Shown here piece after piece: positions 28,197-37,333 of a stretch of 64,000 nt of DNA. Source of the DNA: Afipia birgiae 34632 (GTDB lineage: Bacteria > Pseudomonadota > Alphaproteobacteria > Rhizobiales > Xanthobacteraceae); assembly GCF_000308295.2 (NCBI RefSeq), contig NZ_HG326654.1, forward strand, positions 291,084-355,083. Direction: 5' to 3'. The notes beneath the pieces are model-generated. The model searched no databases. It was not told where the DNA came from and was given only the letters and a program-made list of their open reading frames with translations. How positions within the stretch are numbered: position 1 is the stretch's first letter; each line of letters starts with the position of its first letter. Both the position numbers and the translations under genes were made by a program.

Positions 28197-28237
28197 AATA
28201 AAAAATATGCCGGCGCGAGCAACCCCGCGCCGGCATA
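28197..28237 (-). terminator. Intrinsic terminator of the aldehyde dehydrogenase gene
   Basis: Read on the minus strand, a perfect 12-bp stem (TATGCCGGCGCG at 28206-28217 with CGCGCCGGCATA at 28226-28237) is followed by a T-run complementary to the A-tract at 28198-28205. It lies 17 bases after the stop codon. Confidence 0.9.
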
Positions 28238-28253
28238 ATCATAGCGAACGATC

Positions 28254-29684
28254 TCAGGCTGCGTTGAAGCCTGCAATCGCCTTGGCTTCGAGATACTCCT
28301 CGAGGCCGAACTTGCCCCACTCGCGGCCGTTGCCCGACTGCTTGTAGCCACCGAACGGCGCGGTGCGCTCGTTCGGCACACCATTCAGGTTGATGTTGCC
28401 GGCACGAAGCTGACGGCCGACCTTGCGCGCGCGCTCGACGGTACCCGCCGAAACATAGCCCGCAAGCCCGTATGGCGTGTCGTTGCCGATCTTCACGGCC
28501 TCTGCCTCGTCCTTGGCGCCCATGATGACCAGAACTGGTCCGAAGATTTCCTCGTTGGCAATCGTCATGTTGCTGGTGACATCCGAGAATATGGTCGGAC
28601 GGACGTAGAAGCCCTTGTTAACTCCTTCCGGAAGACCGACGCCGCCGGCGACCAAGGTCGCGCCTTCGTCGATGCCCTTCTGGATCAGGCTCTGGATCTT
28701 GTCCCACTGCGTGCGGTTGACGACGGGACCGATCGTGGTGCCCTCGGCGCGCGGATCACCCGCCTTGGTCTTGTCGGCAACGGCCTTGGCGATCGCCGCG
28801 ATCTCCTTGATCTTCGCCTGCGGCACGATCATGCGCGAGGGCGCGTTGCAGGACTGGCCGGAGTTGTTGAACATGTGCGCAACGCCACCGGTCACAGCCT
28901 TCGTGAAGTCAGCATCATCGAGAATGATGTTCGGCGACTTGCCGCCCAGTTCCTGGCTGACGCGCTTCACGGTATTGGCGGCGCGCTTCGCAACGTCGAT
29001 GCCCGCGCGGGTCGAACCGGTGAACGAGATCATGTCGATCCCGGGATGTTCGCTCATGGCGACGCCGACATCCGGGCCGAGGCCGTTGATCAGGTTGAAG
29101 ACACCCTTCGGCACGCCCGCTTCATGCAGGATTTCCGCAAAAATCAACGCCGACGACGGCGTATATTCCGACGGCTTCAGGACCATGGTGCAGCCGGCGG
29201 CGATCGCTGGAGCGACCTTGCAGGCGATCTGGTTGAGCGGCCAGTTCCATGGCGTGATCATGCCGATGACGCCGACCGGCTCGCGGACGACGACCGCCGA
29301 ACCGATAGTTTCTTCGAACTCGTACTTCTTGAGAACGTCCAGCGTCGACATCAGATGACCGAGGCCGGCACCTGCCTGCATCTTTTCCGCCATCGGCAGC
29401 GGCGCGCCCATTTCATCGGACACCGCAGCACCGATATCCTTCATCCGGGTCTTGTAGACGGCGATGATCTTTTCAAGCAGCGCAACGCGCTCTTCGCGGG
29501 TGGTCTGCGAGAAAGTCTCAAACGCGCGGCGCGCAGCAGCGACCGCCTTGTCGACGTCGGCTTTCGATCCAACGGCAATTTCATAGATCGCTTCTTCCGT
29601 CGCCGGATTGACCACCGGAATGGACTTTTTGACGGCGGGATCCACCCAGCTGCCGTCGATATAGAATTGCATACGATTGGTCAT
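28254..29684 (-). CDS. NAD(P)-dependent aldehyde dehydrogenase
   Basis: 476 residues from ATG 29684 (MTNRMQFYIDGSWVDP), chosen because AAGGGAA precedes it; the open frame runs further upstream without family similarity. Catalytic Glu is in SQELGGKSPNIILDD near residue 245 and catalytic Cys in NSGQSCNAPSRM near 280; GFTGS-type cofactor contact is seen as SFTGSTRAGIDV. The C-terminal NLNGVPNERTAPFGGYKQSG is typical of the family. It oxidises an aldehyde to an acid in the cytoplasm. The divergent LysR gene probably controls it, but the substrate cannot be named. Confidence 0.93.
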   Translation of the reverse strand: MTNRMQFYIDGSWVDPAVKKSIPVVNPATEEAIYEIAVGSKADVDKAVAAARRAFETFSQTTREERVALLEKIIAVYKTRMKDIGAAVSDEMGAPLPMAEKMQAGAGLGHLMSTLDVLKKYEFEETIGSAVVVREPVGVIGMITPWNWPLNQIACKVAPAIAAGCTMVLKPSEYTPSSALIFAEILHEAGVPKGVFNLINGLGPDVGVAMSEHPGIDMISFTGSTRAGIDVAKRAANTVKRVSQELGGKSPNIILDDADFTKAVTGGVAHMFNNSGQSCNAPSRMIVPQAKIKEIAAIAKAVADKTKAGDPRAEGTTIGPVVNRTQWDKIQSLIQKGIDEGATLVAGGVGLPEGVNKGFYVRPTIFSDVTSNMTIANEEIFGPVLVIMGAKDEAEAVKIGNDTPYGLAGYVSAGTVERARKVGRQLRAGNINLNGVPNERTAPFGGYKQSGNGREWGKFGLEEYLEAKAIAGFNAA

Positions 29685-30007
29685 GACGTTTCCCTTACTG
29701 GCCGCGCTCGTGCGTAGATATTGATGGAATCGATCGTGCGATCGGTGAATTAGCAGACCGGCCCTCGCCGGCATATCGGGATCGTACCGCTCTTGCCGAG
29801 GAAGCGAAAGGCCATCCCCGCCGTTTCTCCTAACGTGCTGTTGCAGTGCATGCGAGGCATGCGTTCTCCTTTGAGCTTTCAGGGTTTCATGCGGCGTGGA
29901 TGCGACAATATCGCCGCTCATGAGCAGGTTTTGAACGGGAAAGATCATTTTGACAATAGCATAGTATATGGCCTTAATATCGACTTTCCAGATATGAGAG
30001 ACACGCG
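29685..30007. promoter_or_regulatory. Divergent promoter region of ALDH and LysR genes
   Basis: A 323-base gap between divergent genes, AT-rich near 29940-29990 (GACAATAGCATAGTATATGG). This is the usual place for a LysR-type binding site; I could not single out a convincing dyad. No coding frame in it is supportable. Confidence 0.45.
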
Positions 30008-30898
30008 ATGGACACCGAACTGGCCAGGACTTTTCTGACAGTCGTTGAGGCGGGCAATTTCATCAGCGCCGCTGAACGGCTCCATGTAAGTCAGTCGACC
30101 GTCAGCACGCGAATTCACACGCTGGAGAATCTGCTTGGCTGCGTTCTGTTCGTGCGCAACAAGGCCGGGACCACGCTGACGCCCGCCGGCCGTCAGTTTC
30201 AAAGGCACGCGACCGCACTGGTCAGGACCGTAGCCCAGGCGCGCCACGATGTCGGCCTTCCCGAAGGTTTCAGCGGCACATTGGTGATCGGCGGCCGCAT
30301 TGGGCTGTGGGAAGAATTCCTGCTGCAATGGCTACCGCTCATGCAAAAGGCGACACCCGCAATCTCCTTTCGTGCCGAAAGCAGCCTCGAACCCGAAATC
30401 ATGCAGGGACTGATCGAGGGCCGGATCGATATCGGCGTGATGTACACGCCGCAAAGCCGTCCCGGCCTGAAGGTTGAACAGTTGTTCGACGAACGCCTTG
30501 TGATGGTCTCGACCAGCGCCAGGAACGCGCCTGAACCGCAGGCCGGGTATGTTTACGTGGATTGGGGTCCGGAATTTTACGCGCGACACAGCGCCAGCTT
30601 TCCGAATTTCGGAGGGCCTTCGCTGACAGCGAATATCGGCTGGCTGGGACTGCAACATGTCATGAAGAGCGGAGGATCCGGCTATTTTCCGATGCGGATT
30701 GTCCTTCCCCACATCGCCGCAAAGCGGTTGCATCTTGTCGCAGGTGCACCTGAATTTTCGGTGCCCGCCTATGTCGTCTATCCCGTCGATAGCGAACGCG
30801 AGGTGATCGCAAGCGCAATCGACATCATGCACCGGCTGGCCAGTTCAGCGACGAAAAGCAAGACTGCGGCAAAACCGGTCAAGCGCACGAAACGGTAA
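30008..30898 (+). CDS. LysR-family transcriptional regulator
   Basis: 296 residues. The N-terminal winged helix-turn-helix is plain (FLTVVEAGNFISAAERLHVS, then QSTVSTRIHTLENLLGCVLF). It is followed by the two-lobed effector-binding domain beginning GTLVIGGRIGLWEEF. The C-terminus is Lys-rich. Divergent placement from an aldehyde dehydrogenase gene 323 bases away fits the usual LysR arrangement, in which the regulator controls its neighbour and itself. The effector is unknown. Confidence 0.93.
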   Translation: MDTELARTFLTVVEAGNFISAAERLHVSQSTVSTRIHTLENLLGCVLFVRNKAGTTLTPAGRQFQRHATALVRTVAQARHDVGLPEGFSGTLVIGGRIGLWEEFLLQWLPLMQKATPAISFRAESSLEPEIMQGLIEGRIDIGVMYTPQSRPGLKVEQLFDERLVMVSTSARNAPEPQAGYVYVDWGPEFYARHSASFPNFGGPSLTANIGWLGLQHVMKSGGSGYFPMRIVLPHIAAKRLHLVAGAPEFSVPAYVVYPVDSEREVIASAIDIMHRLASSATKSKTAAKPVKRTKR

Positions 30899-31185
30899 GC
30901 ATTCTCGACGCAGGGATGATGTATCCGGTTCCTCGATACATGCGGCCACCATTTATCGCTTGCCAAGCACGTCCTCGGGGCGAGGATACCGAATGTTCGC
31001 AAGCGCAACGGACCCACGATGTATCGAACGCCATCCGGACAGGAATCTGATCTCGCCATCATGATCCGGAAAAACACTGCCTCTCCTTGCTGGCCTCGTG
31101 AAACCGGCACCGAGCAGCCATTGTCCAGCGAAACAACGGACTCTTCGCCGCCTGCTCCTCCGGATACTCAGCGGAACAAAAAAGT

Positions 31186-31629
31186 ATGACTGCAACACCT
31201 GCTGGACTTACGGATGCCCTGCTGGCATCGGCGTCGGATGCCATTATCGCGACCGACCGTGACGGTGTCGTCACTTTCTGGAATCCCGGCGCCGAGCGAA
31301 TCTTCGGCTTCTCGTCTGATGACGCGATGGGACAGCCGCTCGATTTCATCATTCCCGAGAATCTCAGGGCGCGGCATTGGGCTGGATATCGCCATACAAT
31401 GACGACCGGCGAGAGCCGCTATGGCGCGGGAGATCTGCTGTCTGTTCCGGCCTTGACCAAGAGCGGTCAGCGCATCTCCGTCGAATTCACGATTGCAATA
31501 TTGCGCGACGGATGCGGACAACCTGATGGAACGGTCGCCATTCTCCGCGATGTGACCAGGAGCTTCGCAGAAAAGCTCGCATTGAGACGAGAGGTTGCTG
31601 AGCTTCGGCGACCGGGGCCGAGCACATGA
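31186..31629 (+). CDS. Single PAS-domain protein
   Basis: 147 residues, essentially one PAS fold (ASASDAIIATDRDGVVTFWN, then PGAERIFGFSSDDAMGQPLD, then a PAC-like end ISVEFTIAILRDG...VAILRDVTRSF). A short helical tail of about 20 residues follows, and there is no kinase, cyclase or helix-turn-helix domain. Such proteins sense a ligand or redox state and act by binding a partner. No partner is evident; it stands in a 960-base space between the LysR gene and the acyl-CoA dehydrogenase operon. Confidence 0.85.
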   Translation: MTATPAGLTDALLASASDAIIATDRDGVVTFWNPGAERIFGFSSDDAMGQPLDFIIPENLRARHWAGYRHTMTTGESRYGAGDLLSVPALTKSGQRISVEFTIAILRDGCGQPDGTVAILRDVTRSFAEKLALRREVAELRRPGPST

Positions 31630-31865
31630 ACGGTCTTTGCTGCCCTGTTTCTGAAAATCAGGTCTGATTTGACACCGTTCGGAACGAAGGGATAGCGTTC
31701 CGGCGACGTCATTCCCACGACCTCCAGTCGCGCGCTGGACATCCGAAATCGACGCACGCTGCGTTGCAAAAACCGCATCCCTGCTGGACGGCCGGGCAAA
31801 AGAATGTGCAGGACCATGATGATCGATCATCACCCCCTCCCGACAGTTGGAAAAGGTCATTTGGC

Positions 31866-32924
31866 GTGAGCGAAAACATTGTTGCGGAGACGGCGGATCG
31901 GATTTTTGCGGACCTTGCGGATGCGCAGAGCATCAACAGCGCTGCAAATGACGGATGGAAAACGCCGCTGTGGGCCGCGCTGAGCGATGCAGGCCTGCCG
32001 CTCTCGTGGGTGCCGGAGGACTGCGACGGCTCCGGCGCAAGCCTTGCGGATGGTTTTGCAGTTACGGCGTCTAGCGGAAAGTTTGCGATAGCTATTCCGC
32101 TGGTCGAAACCATGCTCGCCGGCTGGCTGCTGGCGCAGGCTGGACTTCCCTCGCCTGCTGGCAAAATGACCGTTGCTCCTGCGCGCCCGCAGGATCGCAT
32201 CACGCTCAATGCGGACGGTACGCTCAGCGGACGGGTTCGCGGGGTACCGTTCGCATCCGAGGCCGCGCATATCGCGGTGATTGCGCAGGACGCGAAGGGT
32301 TATTCGATTGCGCTGGTGGAAACCTCAGCCTGCCGGATCGAGGCCGGCGAGAGTCTCGGCAGCGACGCGTCGAACACCGTGACGTTCGACAATGTCAGGC
32401 CGCTCGCGAGAAAGCCCGCGCCTGCGGGAATGACGCAAACCTCGCTGATGCAAATGGGCGCGACCGTCCGCAGCCTGCAGATCGCAGGCGCGCTGGAAAC
32501 AATGCTCGAGATCACGGTGCGCTATTCGAACGAGCGTGTGGCGTTCGAGAAGCAGATCTCGAAATTCCAGGCGGTGCAGCATAACCTCGCGCGACTCGCG
32601 GGCGAAGTCGCTGCCGCCGTCGCCGCGGCAGGATCGGCCGCCGACGCCATCGCGAACAGCACGTCATTCGACGATGCCGTGTTCCTTGAGGTCGCGTCCG
32701 CCAAGGTTCGCTGCGCGGAAGCAGCCGAAAAAGGCACTGCGATCGCGCATCAGGTGCACGGCGCCATCGGCTTCTCGATGGAGCACGTCCTGCATCGCTA
32801 CACCCTGCGCGCATTGGGCTGGCGCGACGATTTCGGACACGAAAGCCACTGGGCTGCCGAACTTGGCAAGTTCGTCGCGGCCCGGGGCGCAGATGAACTG
32901 TGGCCGCTGGTCGCGTCGCGGTAA
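31866..32924 (+). CDS. Acyl-CoA dehydrogenase family protein (first of a pair)
   Basis: 352 residues from GTG 31866, supported by an AAAAGG site; the longer frame to 31764 has an unrelated Pro- and Cys-rich leader. The fold is recognisable from LWAALSDAGLPLSWVPEDCD, the mid-domain FDNVRPLARKPA and the C-terminal bundle (VRYSNERVAFEKQISKFQAV, HQVHGAIGFSMEHVLHRYTL). The usual YEGT catalytic-Glu motif is replaced by DFGHESHWAAELG. It is followed 33 bases later by a second dehydrogenase, so the two may form a heteromeric enzyme with one FAD site each pair. Substrate unknown. Confidence 0.87.
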   Translation: MSENIVAETADRIFADLADAQSINSAANDGWKTPLWAALSDAGLPLSWVPEDCDGSGASLADGFAVTASSGKFAIAIPLVETMLAGWLLAQAGLPSPAGKMTVAPARPQDRITLNADGTLSGRVRGVPFASEAAHIAVIAQDAKGYSIALVETSACRIEAGESLGSDASNTVTFDNVRPLARKPAPAGMTQTSLMQMGATVRSLQIAGALETMLEITVRYSNERVAFEKQISKFQAVQHNLARLAGEVAAAVAAAGSAADAIANSTSFDDAVFLEVASAKVRCAEAAEKGTAIAHQVHGAIGFSMEHVLHRYTLRALGWRDDFGHESHWAAELGKFVAARGADELWPLVASR

Positions 32925-32957
32925 TCAAACCACAACTGCATTTTCAGGAACTGTCAG

Positions 32958-34118
32958 ATGACCGCAGCGCTTCGTTTCGACCAGATCCGTTTGCCGGAGG
33001 AATGCGAGACGCTGCGTCGCGAAGTGCGCGCGTTCCTCGCCGAGGAAATCGCAGCCGGCACCTTCAACCCGCATGAGCCGCAGCGCGAGGACACCGATAT
33101 CCCCGAGTTCAGCCGCCGGGTCGGCGAACGCGGCTGGATCGGCATGACTTGGCCGAAACAATATGGCGGCCACGAGCGCACCTTCCTGGAGCGCTACGTC
33201 GTCACCGAGGAGATGCGCGTCGCCAATGCGCCGACCCGTCGCTTCTTCGTCGCAGACCGCCAGAGCGGCCCGGTGCTGCTCAAATACGCCAACGAGCGGA
33301 TCAAGATGGACATCGTACCGCGGATCTGCCGCGGCGAAGTCTGCTTTGCGATCGGCATGAGCGAACCGAACTCCGGCTCCGATCTGTTCGCCGCAAAGAC
33401 CAAGGCTACAAAGACTGACGGCGGCTGGCTGATCAACGGCACCAAGATCTGGACCACCTCGGCACACATGGCCGACTACATGCTGGCGATCTTTCGCACC
33501 TCGCCGCCGACCAAGGAAAACCGCCGCCACGGCCTGACGCAATTCCTGGTCGACATGAAGACGCCGGGCATCACCGTCAATCCGATTGCGCAGATCAGCG
33601 GGCTGAAGGAATTCAACGAAGTGGTTTTTCAGGACGCCTTCATGCCTGATGAAAATGTATTGGGCGAGATCGACGGCGCGTGGAAGCAGGCGACCAGCGA
33701 GCTGGCCTATGAACGCAGCGGGCCCGAGCGCTTCCTCGAGACCTACTACGTGCTGACCGAGCTTGTTCGCGCGCTGGGAACGAATCCCGACACGCGGGGC
33801 GCGGAAGGCATCGGTCGGCTCGTCGCCCAGTTGCACACCATGCGCCGCATGTCGGTGTCGGTGGCAGGCATGCTGCAGGCCGGCAAGGAGCCCGTGGTCG
33901 AGGCCTCCATCGTCAAGGACATCGGCACCATCTGGGAGCAGCAGCTGCCGCACCGGGTGCGCGACCTTGCCGCCTTCATCGATGCCGATGCCTCCAATCA
34001 TCACACGCTGGGAGACCAGCTGGCCTTCGCCATCAAGATCGCGCCCAAGCTCACCATCCAGGGCGGCACCACCGAAGTCCTCCGCGGCATCATCGCGCGC
34101 GGACTTGGGCTGCGTTGA
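32958..34118 (+). CDS. Acyl-CoA dehydrogenase (second of a pair)
   Basis: 386 residues with clear family motifs: GMTWPKQYGGHERTFLERYV near residue 60, FAIGMSEPNSGSDLFAAKTK near 132, and GTKIWTTSAHMADYMLAIF for FAD and substrate contact. ELAYERSGPERFLETYY near residue 245 could supply a catalytic Glu. At the canonical site near the end the motif reads IQGGTTEVLRG, with Gly instead of Glu. It oxidises an acyl-CoA and passes electrons to ETF. It is the middle gene of an operon with another dehydrogenase and an enoyl-CoA hydratase, so a short beta-oxidation-like sequence is likely. Confidence 0.93.
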   Translation: MTAALRFDQIRLPEECETLRREVRAFLAEEIAAGTFNPHEPQREDTDIPEFSRRVGERGWIGMTWPKQYGGHERTFLERYVVTEEMRVANAPTRRFFVADRQSGPVLLKYANERIKMDIVPRICRGEVCFAIGMSEPNSGSDLFAAKTKATKTDGGWLINGTKIWTTSAHMADYMLAIFRTSPPTKENRRHGLTQFLVDMKTPGITVNPIAQISGLKEFNEVVFQDAFMPDENVLGEIDGAWKQATSELAYERSGPERFLETYYVLTELVRALGTNPDTRGAEGIGRLVAQLHTMRRMSVSVAGMLQAGKEPVVEASIVKDIGTIWEQQLPHRVRDLAAFIDADASNHHTLGDQLAFAIKIAPKLTIQGGTTEVLRGIIARGLGLR

Positions 34119-34150
34119 AACAAGCAACAAGCATCGAAAGAGGAAGACTC

Positions 34151-34936
34151 ATGAGCGGCTTCACCGATATCGGCGTCGAGAAACATAGTCACGTCACGCT
34201 GATCGAAATTCGCCGGCCGCCGCTGAATTTTTTCGATCTCTCCCTGATCCGTCAGATCGCCGACGCGCTCGGGCAGATCGACAATGATATGGATAGTCGC
34301 GCCGTGGTGTTAGCCTCACAGGGCAAGGCATTTTGCGCGGGCGCAAACTTCAACCGGCCTGCGGGCTTCGATGGCGACGCCGCGTCCGGCGACGGCACCA
34401 CCGGTGACCTCTATCTTGAAGCCGTTCGCATCTTCAGTAACAAGAAGCCGATCGTTGCCGCAGTCCAGGGCGCCGCCATCGGTGGCGGATTGGGTCTTGC
34501 GGTCTCGGCGGATTTCCGTGTCACCTGCCCCGAGGCGCGGTTCGCCGCAAACTTTACCAAGCTTGGATTTCATCCCGGCTTCGGGCTGACCGTGACACTT
34601 CCCGAAGTGATCGGAAAGAACAACGCCGCGCTGATGTTCTATACCAGCCGCCGCGTCACCGGCGAGGAAGCCTTCAACATGGGGCTGGCGAACGTACTGG
34701 TGCCGCAGGATCAGGTGCGCGCCGAAGCATTCAAGCTCGCGCACGAGATCGCCGAGAATTCGCCGCTTGGTTTGATGTCAACGCGCGCGACGATGCGCGC
34801 AGGGCTAGCACAGCGGGTGAAGGCGCAAACCGATCATGAACTCGCTGAGCAAACGTGGCTGCGCGAAACCGAGGACTTCCAGGAAGGCATCAAGGCGACG
34901 ACAGAGCGCCGTGCCGGCAACTTCAAGGGGCGGTGA
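34151..34936 (+). CDS. Enoyl-CoA hydratase/isomerase family protein
   Basis: 261 residues from ATG 34151, preferred over ATG 34115 because AGAGGAAG lies just before it. Crotonase-fold signatures are SQGKAFCAGANFNRP near residue 58 and the oxyanion-hole segment VQGAAIGGGLGLAVSADFRV near 107. At the position of the second catalytic Glu the sequence reads FTKLGFHPGFGLTVTLPEVI, with His-Pro-Gly-Phe, so the mechanism may differ from a classical hydratase. It follows the two acyl-CoA dehydrogenases with a 32-base gap. Its 3' end overlaps the convergent Wzz-like gene by 14 bases. Confidence 0.9.
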   Translation: MSGFTDIGVEKHSHVTLIEIRRPPLNFFDLSLIRQIADALGQIDNDMDSRAVVLASQGKAFCAGANFNRPAGFDGDAASGDGTTGDLYLEAVRIFSNKKPIVAAVQGAAIGGGLGLAVSADFRVTCPEARFAANFTKLGFHPGFGLTVTLPEVIGKNNAALMFYTSRRVTGEEAFNMGLANVLVPQDQVRAEAFKLAHEIAENSPLGLMSTRATMRAGLAQRVKAQTDHELAEQTWLRETEDFQEGIKATTERRAGNFKGR

Positions 34937-36326
34937 CGGCTCTTTCTTCCTCGTCCATCAACTCCAGCAGCCACGCTAGACTGACGCCAAGGCCCAGCCC
35001 CAGCAGCAAACTGGTGAACAGCGCGCCAAAGGGAAACGCTCCGCTGGGCTCAAGCGGTGCTGTCGCACGACTGAGTATCCGGGCATTCGAACTGTCAGTT
35101 CGCTGCTGGCCGCCGAGCTCACGGGACCGGGCCAGAACAGCCTGGTAGGCAACGCGGCTTGCCTCCATGTCCCGTTCCAGCTCCTTGAGACGAGCGATGA
35201 TTTCGGTGGATTTTGTCTGATCCTGTTTCGATGCATCAAGGCGGCTCTTCAGTTGGCTCACAGCGGAGCGTGCCTGTTCCAATTCTGCTGAAGTTGACTG
35301 AACCGTGTCCCGGATTGCCTGCTCCAGCAGTCGTTTTGCTTCGGTCGCCCGCATCCGCGCAATGATGAGATCTGGATGGCGGGGACCAAGTGTTTCGGAC
35401 AGATCGAGTTCAAGTTGCTTGGCTGCCGCATAGCGGTTTCCGAGCGCGCCGATTTCGCCTCCGCGAACCACATTAGGAATTCCGCCAGCATCCAGGGTCT
35501 TCCTGGCGCGCTGAAGCTGCCCAAGTGTCGAACGCAGACCGTTGAGCTTGGCTTCGGCAGTGCTCGCCTGAGCGGAAAGTTCAATTATCTGCTTTTCAGC
35601 ATTGGCTGAACCGTTAGCAACAACGGTGCGGTTCTCGCCGCGAAACACCTCATAGCGCTGTTCGGCATCGCGCAACCGGGCCTGAAGCGTTTCCAGCCGT
35701 ACGCCAAGAGGTGCCGCTGCGTCGGGTGATGTTTTCCTGCCCGCAGACGCTTGTTCGTCGACATAGCTATCCATCACCGCGTTAGCGATCCTTGCAGACA
35801 TATCGCGATCCGACGTGACAACATTGACATCCACGGTGTGAGAACCAGGATTGCGCACGATGCTGACGGCGCGATCGAGCTGGCGCAACGCTATCGCGTG
35901 CGGATCGACAGCACGGGCGAGTCCGACACTCGCTAAAAGCGCGGAGAGGATTCCTTTCGACTTGCCACCAAAGAGCGGGTCGGTTTCGAGTTTTTCCTGC
36001 CTAATGACCCGGTCGTAGACACTGCGCGACGTCAGAGTATAGATCTGGTTTTCAACGTCTATCGTGCCGGCTTCTCCGGGTCCTGCCGGAGCGCCACTCC
36101 CGGCGATCCGGGCACCCGGCACGTCGAGCAAAATCCGGCCAGATGCGATATATCTGGGAGCCGACAGCAATATCCAGGCAAGACAAATACCGACGCATGC
36201 AAGGGTCACCGCCGCTATGAATGCGGCCCGGCGGCGCAACATCGACGCGATGCCGTCCACATCCAGAGCGGGTGCTTGAATGCGCGGCAGGTACGCGTCG
36301 CGTCTGTCGCCCTCGGATATCGCCAT
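34923..36326 (-). CDS. Wzz/GumC-like polysaccharide chain-length or export protein
   Basis: 467 residues from ATG 36326. The topology is typical of polysaccharide co-polymerases: a cytoplasmic start, helix 1 near residues 35-55 (AAFIAAVTLACVGICLAWIL), a large periplasmic coiled-coil domain with long heptad-rich stretches (about residues 190-410), and helix 2 near 435-455 (FGALFTSLLLGLGLGVSLAW). It stops shortly after helix 2, so the C-terminal tyrosine-kinase domain of Wzc-type proteins is absent. No other polysaccharide gene lies beside it, which is unusual. Confidence 0.85.
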   Translation of the reverse strand: MAISEGDRRDAYLPRIQAPALDVDGIASMLRRRAAFIAAVTLACVGICLAWILLSAPRYIASGRILLDVPGARIAGSGAPAGPGEAGTIDVENQIYTLTSRSVYDRVIRQEKLETDPLFGGKSKGILSALLASVGLARAVDPHAIALRQLDRAVSIVRNPGSHTVDVNVVTSDRDMSARIANAVMDSYVDEQASAGRKTSPDAAAPLGVRLETLQARLRDAEQRYEVFRGENRTVVANGSANAEKQIIELSAQASTAEAKLNGLRSTLGQLQRARKTLDAGGIPNVVRGGEIGALGNRYAAAKQLELDLSETLGPRHPDLIIARMRATEAKRLLEQAIRDTVQSTSAELEQARSAVSQLKSRLDASKQDQTKSTEIIARLKELERDMEASRVAYQAVLARSRELGGQQRTDSSNARILSRATAPLEPSGAFPFGALFTSLLLGLGLGVSLAWLLELMDEEERAVTAP

Positions 36327-36496
36327 GCCAACGACCCTACGCGGTACAAATCCAGACGCCAGTTTAGCCCCTCTCCCCACTCCCTGGGGAGACATCTTTG
36401 CTCAATGATTGAACAAAATCCGCCCTCAGGCCGGACTTTCGGTTGGCGCCAGCGCCATGAACTGGAGTTGCAAAGGTCGCGATCCGGATATGCGTA

Positions 36497-37333
36497 TCAG
36501 TCTGCAAATTCGATAAAGACCGGCTGATGGTCCGATGCTGCAGTTTTGGCGTCCACCTCAACGCGACGAATCCGGCCGCTCAAATCTTCCGTCGCGAAGA
36601 TAAAATCCCGGCAGTCCGGACCGTCCGACCACTGCCGGCGATCGTATAGGCCGCATGTCAGCGCGTGAGGCTTGCCGGGATGACGGATCGACCACGCATC
36701 GCGATAATTCAATCCCGGACGGACCGACTCATGAATGAGCGCATGCTGAGGATCCGAGATATCGAAATTGAAATCACCGCAAAGCAGGCTCGATGCGGCC
36801 AGCGTCTGGGCCGCGTAGGGCTCGTTGTGGGATCCACCAGCCTTGGCGCTGGTCGACGCCTCCTCCTGAAGATCGAGCAATCGCCTGATCTGCGCTTCGC
36901 GCTGAGTAGCTGAATGATACTCGAGGTGCGTGTTGACGACGCGCAGCGCACCAAACGCAGTTTGAACCGTCACATCGAGTGCATGACGTCGCATGCTGCG
37001 GACAGCACCGGCTTCCGGCCACGGCAGCAAGTGATTGGAGATTTGCATCACCGGCAGACGCGACAGCGTCATGTTTCCGAACCGGTGCGTTCGTCTATCG
37101 CCATCGATGGTTTCAATTGCCGGACGAAATACCGGAACATATCCGGGGAGCAGAGAAGCCAGTCGCGCACTTTGATCCGTGCCGCCGTCGAGATTGACAA
37201 AATTGTCTGACACTTCCTGAAAACAGTAGACATCAGCGTCCGCCAACTCCGTTGCGACGGACACAATCCGCGCGAGGTCGGTCACGCCGTCGCAGCCCCT
37301 GCCGCACTGAATATTCCAGGTCAGCAGCCGCAT
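36497..37333 (-). CDS. Endonuclease/exonuclease/phosphatase-family hydrolase, last gene of the Ugp-like operon
   Basis: 278 residues from ATG 37333. Its start overlaps the stop of the upstream permease gene as TGATG, so it is translationally coupled to the transporter. EEP-fold motifs: RLLTWNIQCGRG (N-terminal Asn), DVYCFQEVSDN (metal-binding Glu), VVNTHLEYHS, CGDFNFDISD and the terminal ASDHQPVFIEF with the Asp-His pair. Members cleave phosphodiesters or phosphomonoesters of nucleic acids, inositol phosphates or phospholipids. No signal peptide is seen, so it would act on an imported compound. In classical ugp operons this place is held by UgpQ, a glycerophosphodiesterase of another fold. 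Confidence 0.87.
   Translation of the reverse strand: MRLLTWNIQCGRGCDGVTDLARIVSVATELADADVYCFQEVSDNFVNLDGGTDQSARLASLLPGYVPVFRPAIETIDGDRRTHRFGNMTLSRLPVMQISNHLLPWPEAGAVRSMRRHALDVTVQTAFGALRVVNTHLEYHSATQREAQIRRLLDLQEEASTSAKAGGSHNEPYAAQTLAASSLLCGDFNFDISDPQHALIHESVRPGLNYRDAWSIRHPGKPHALTCGLYDRRQWSDGPDCRDFIFATEDLSGRIRRVEVDAKTAASDHQPVFIEFAD

Noticed and set aside
27278-29684. HIBADH-family and aldehyde dehydrogenase genes as the missing late steps of nicotinate breakdown (2-hydroxymethylglutarate branch)
   Set aside because: The HIBADH family fit is real, but the genes are 15 kb from the island, have their own LysR regulator and terminator, and I did not see the shared palindrome near them. Too weak to claim.
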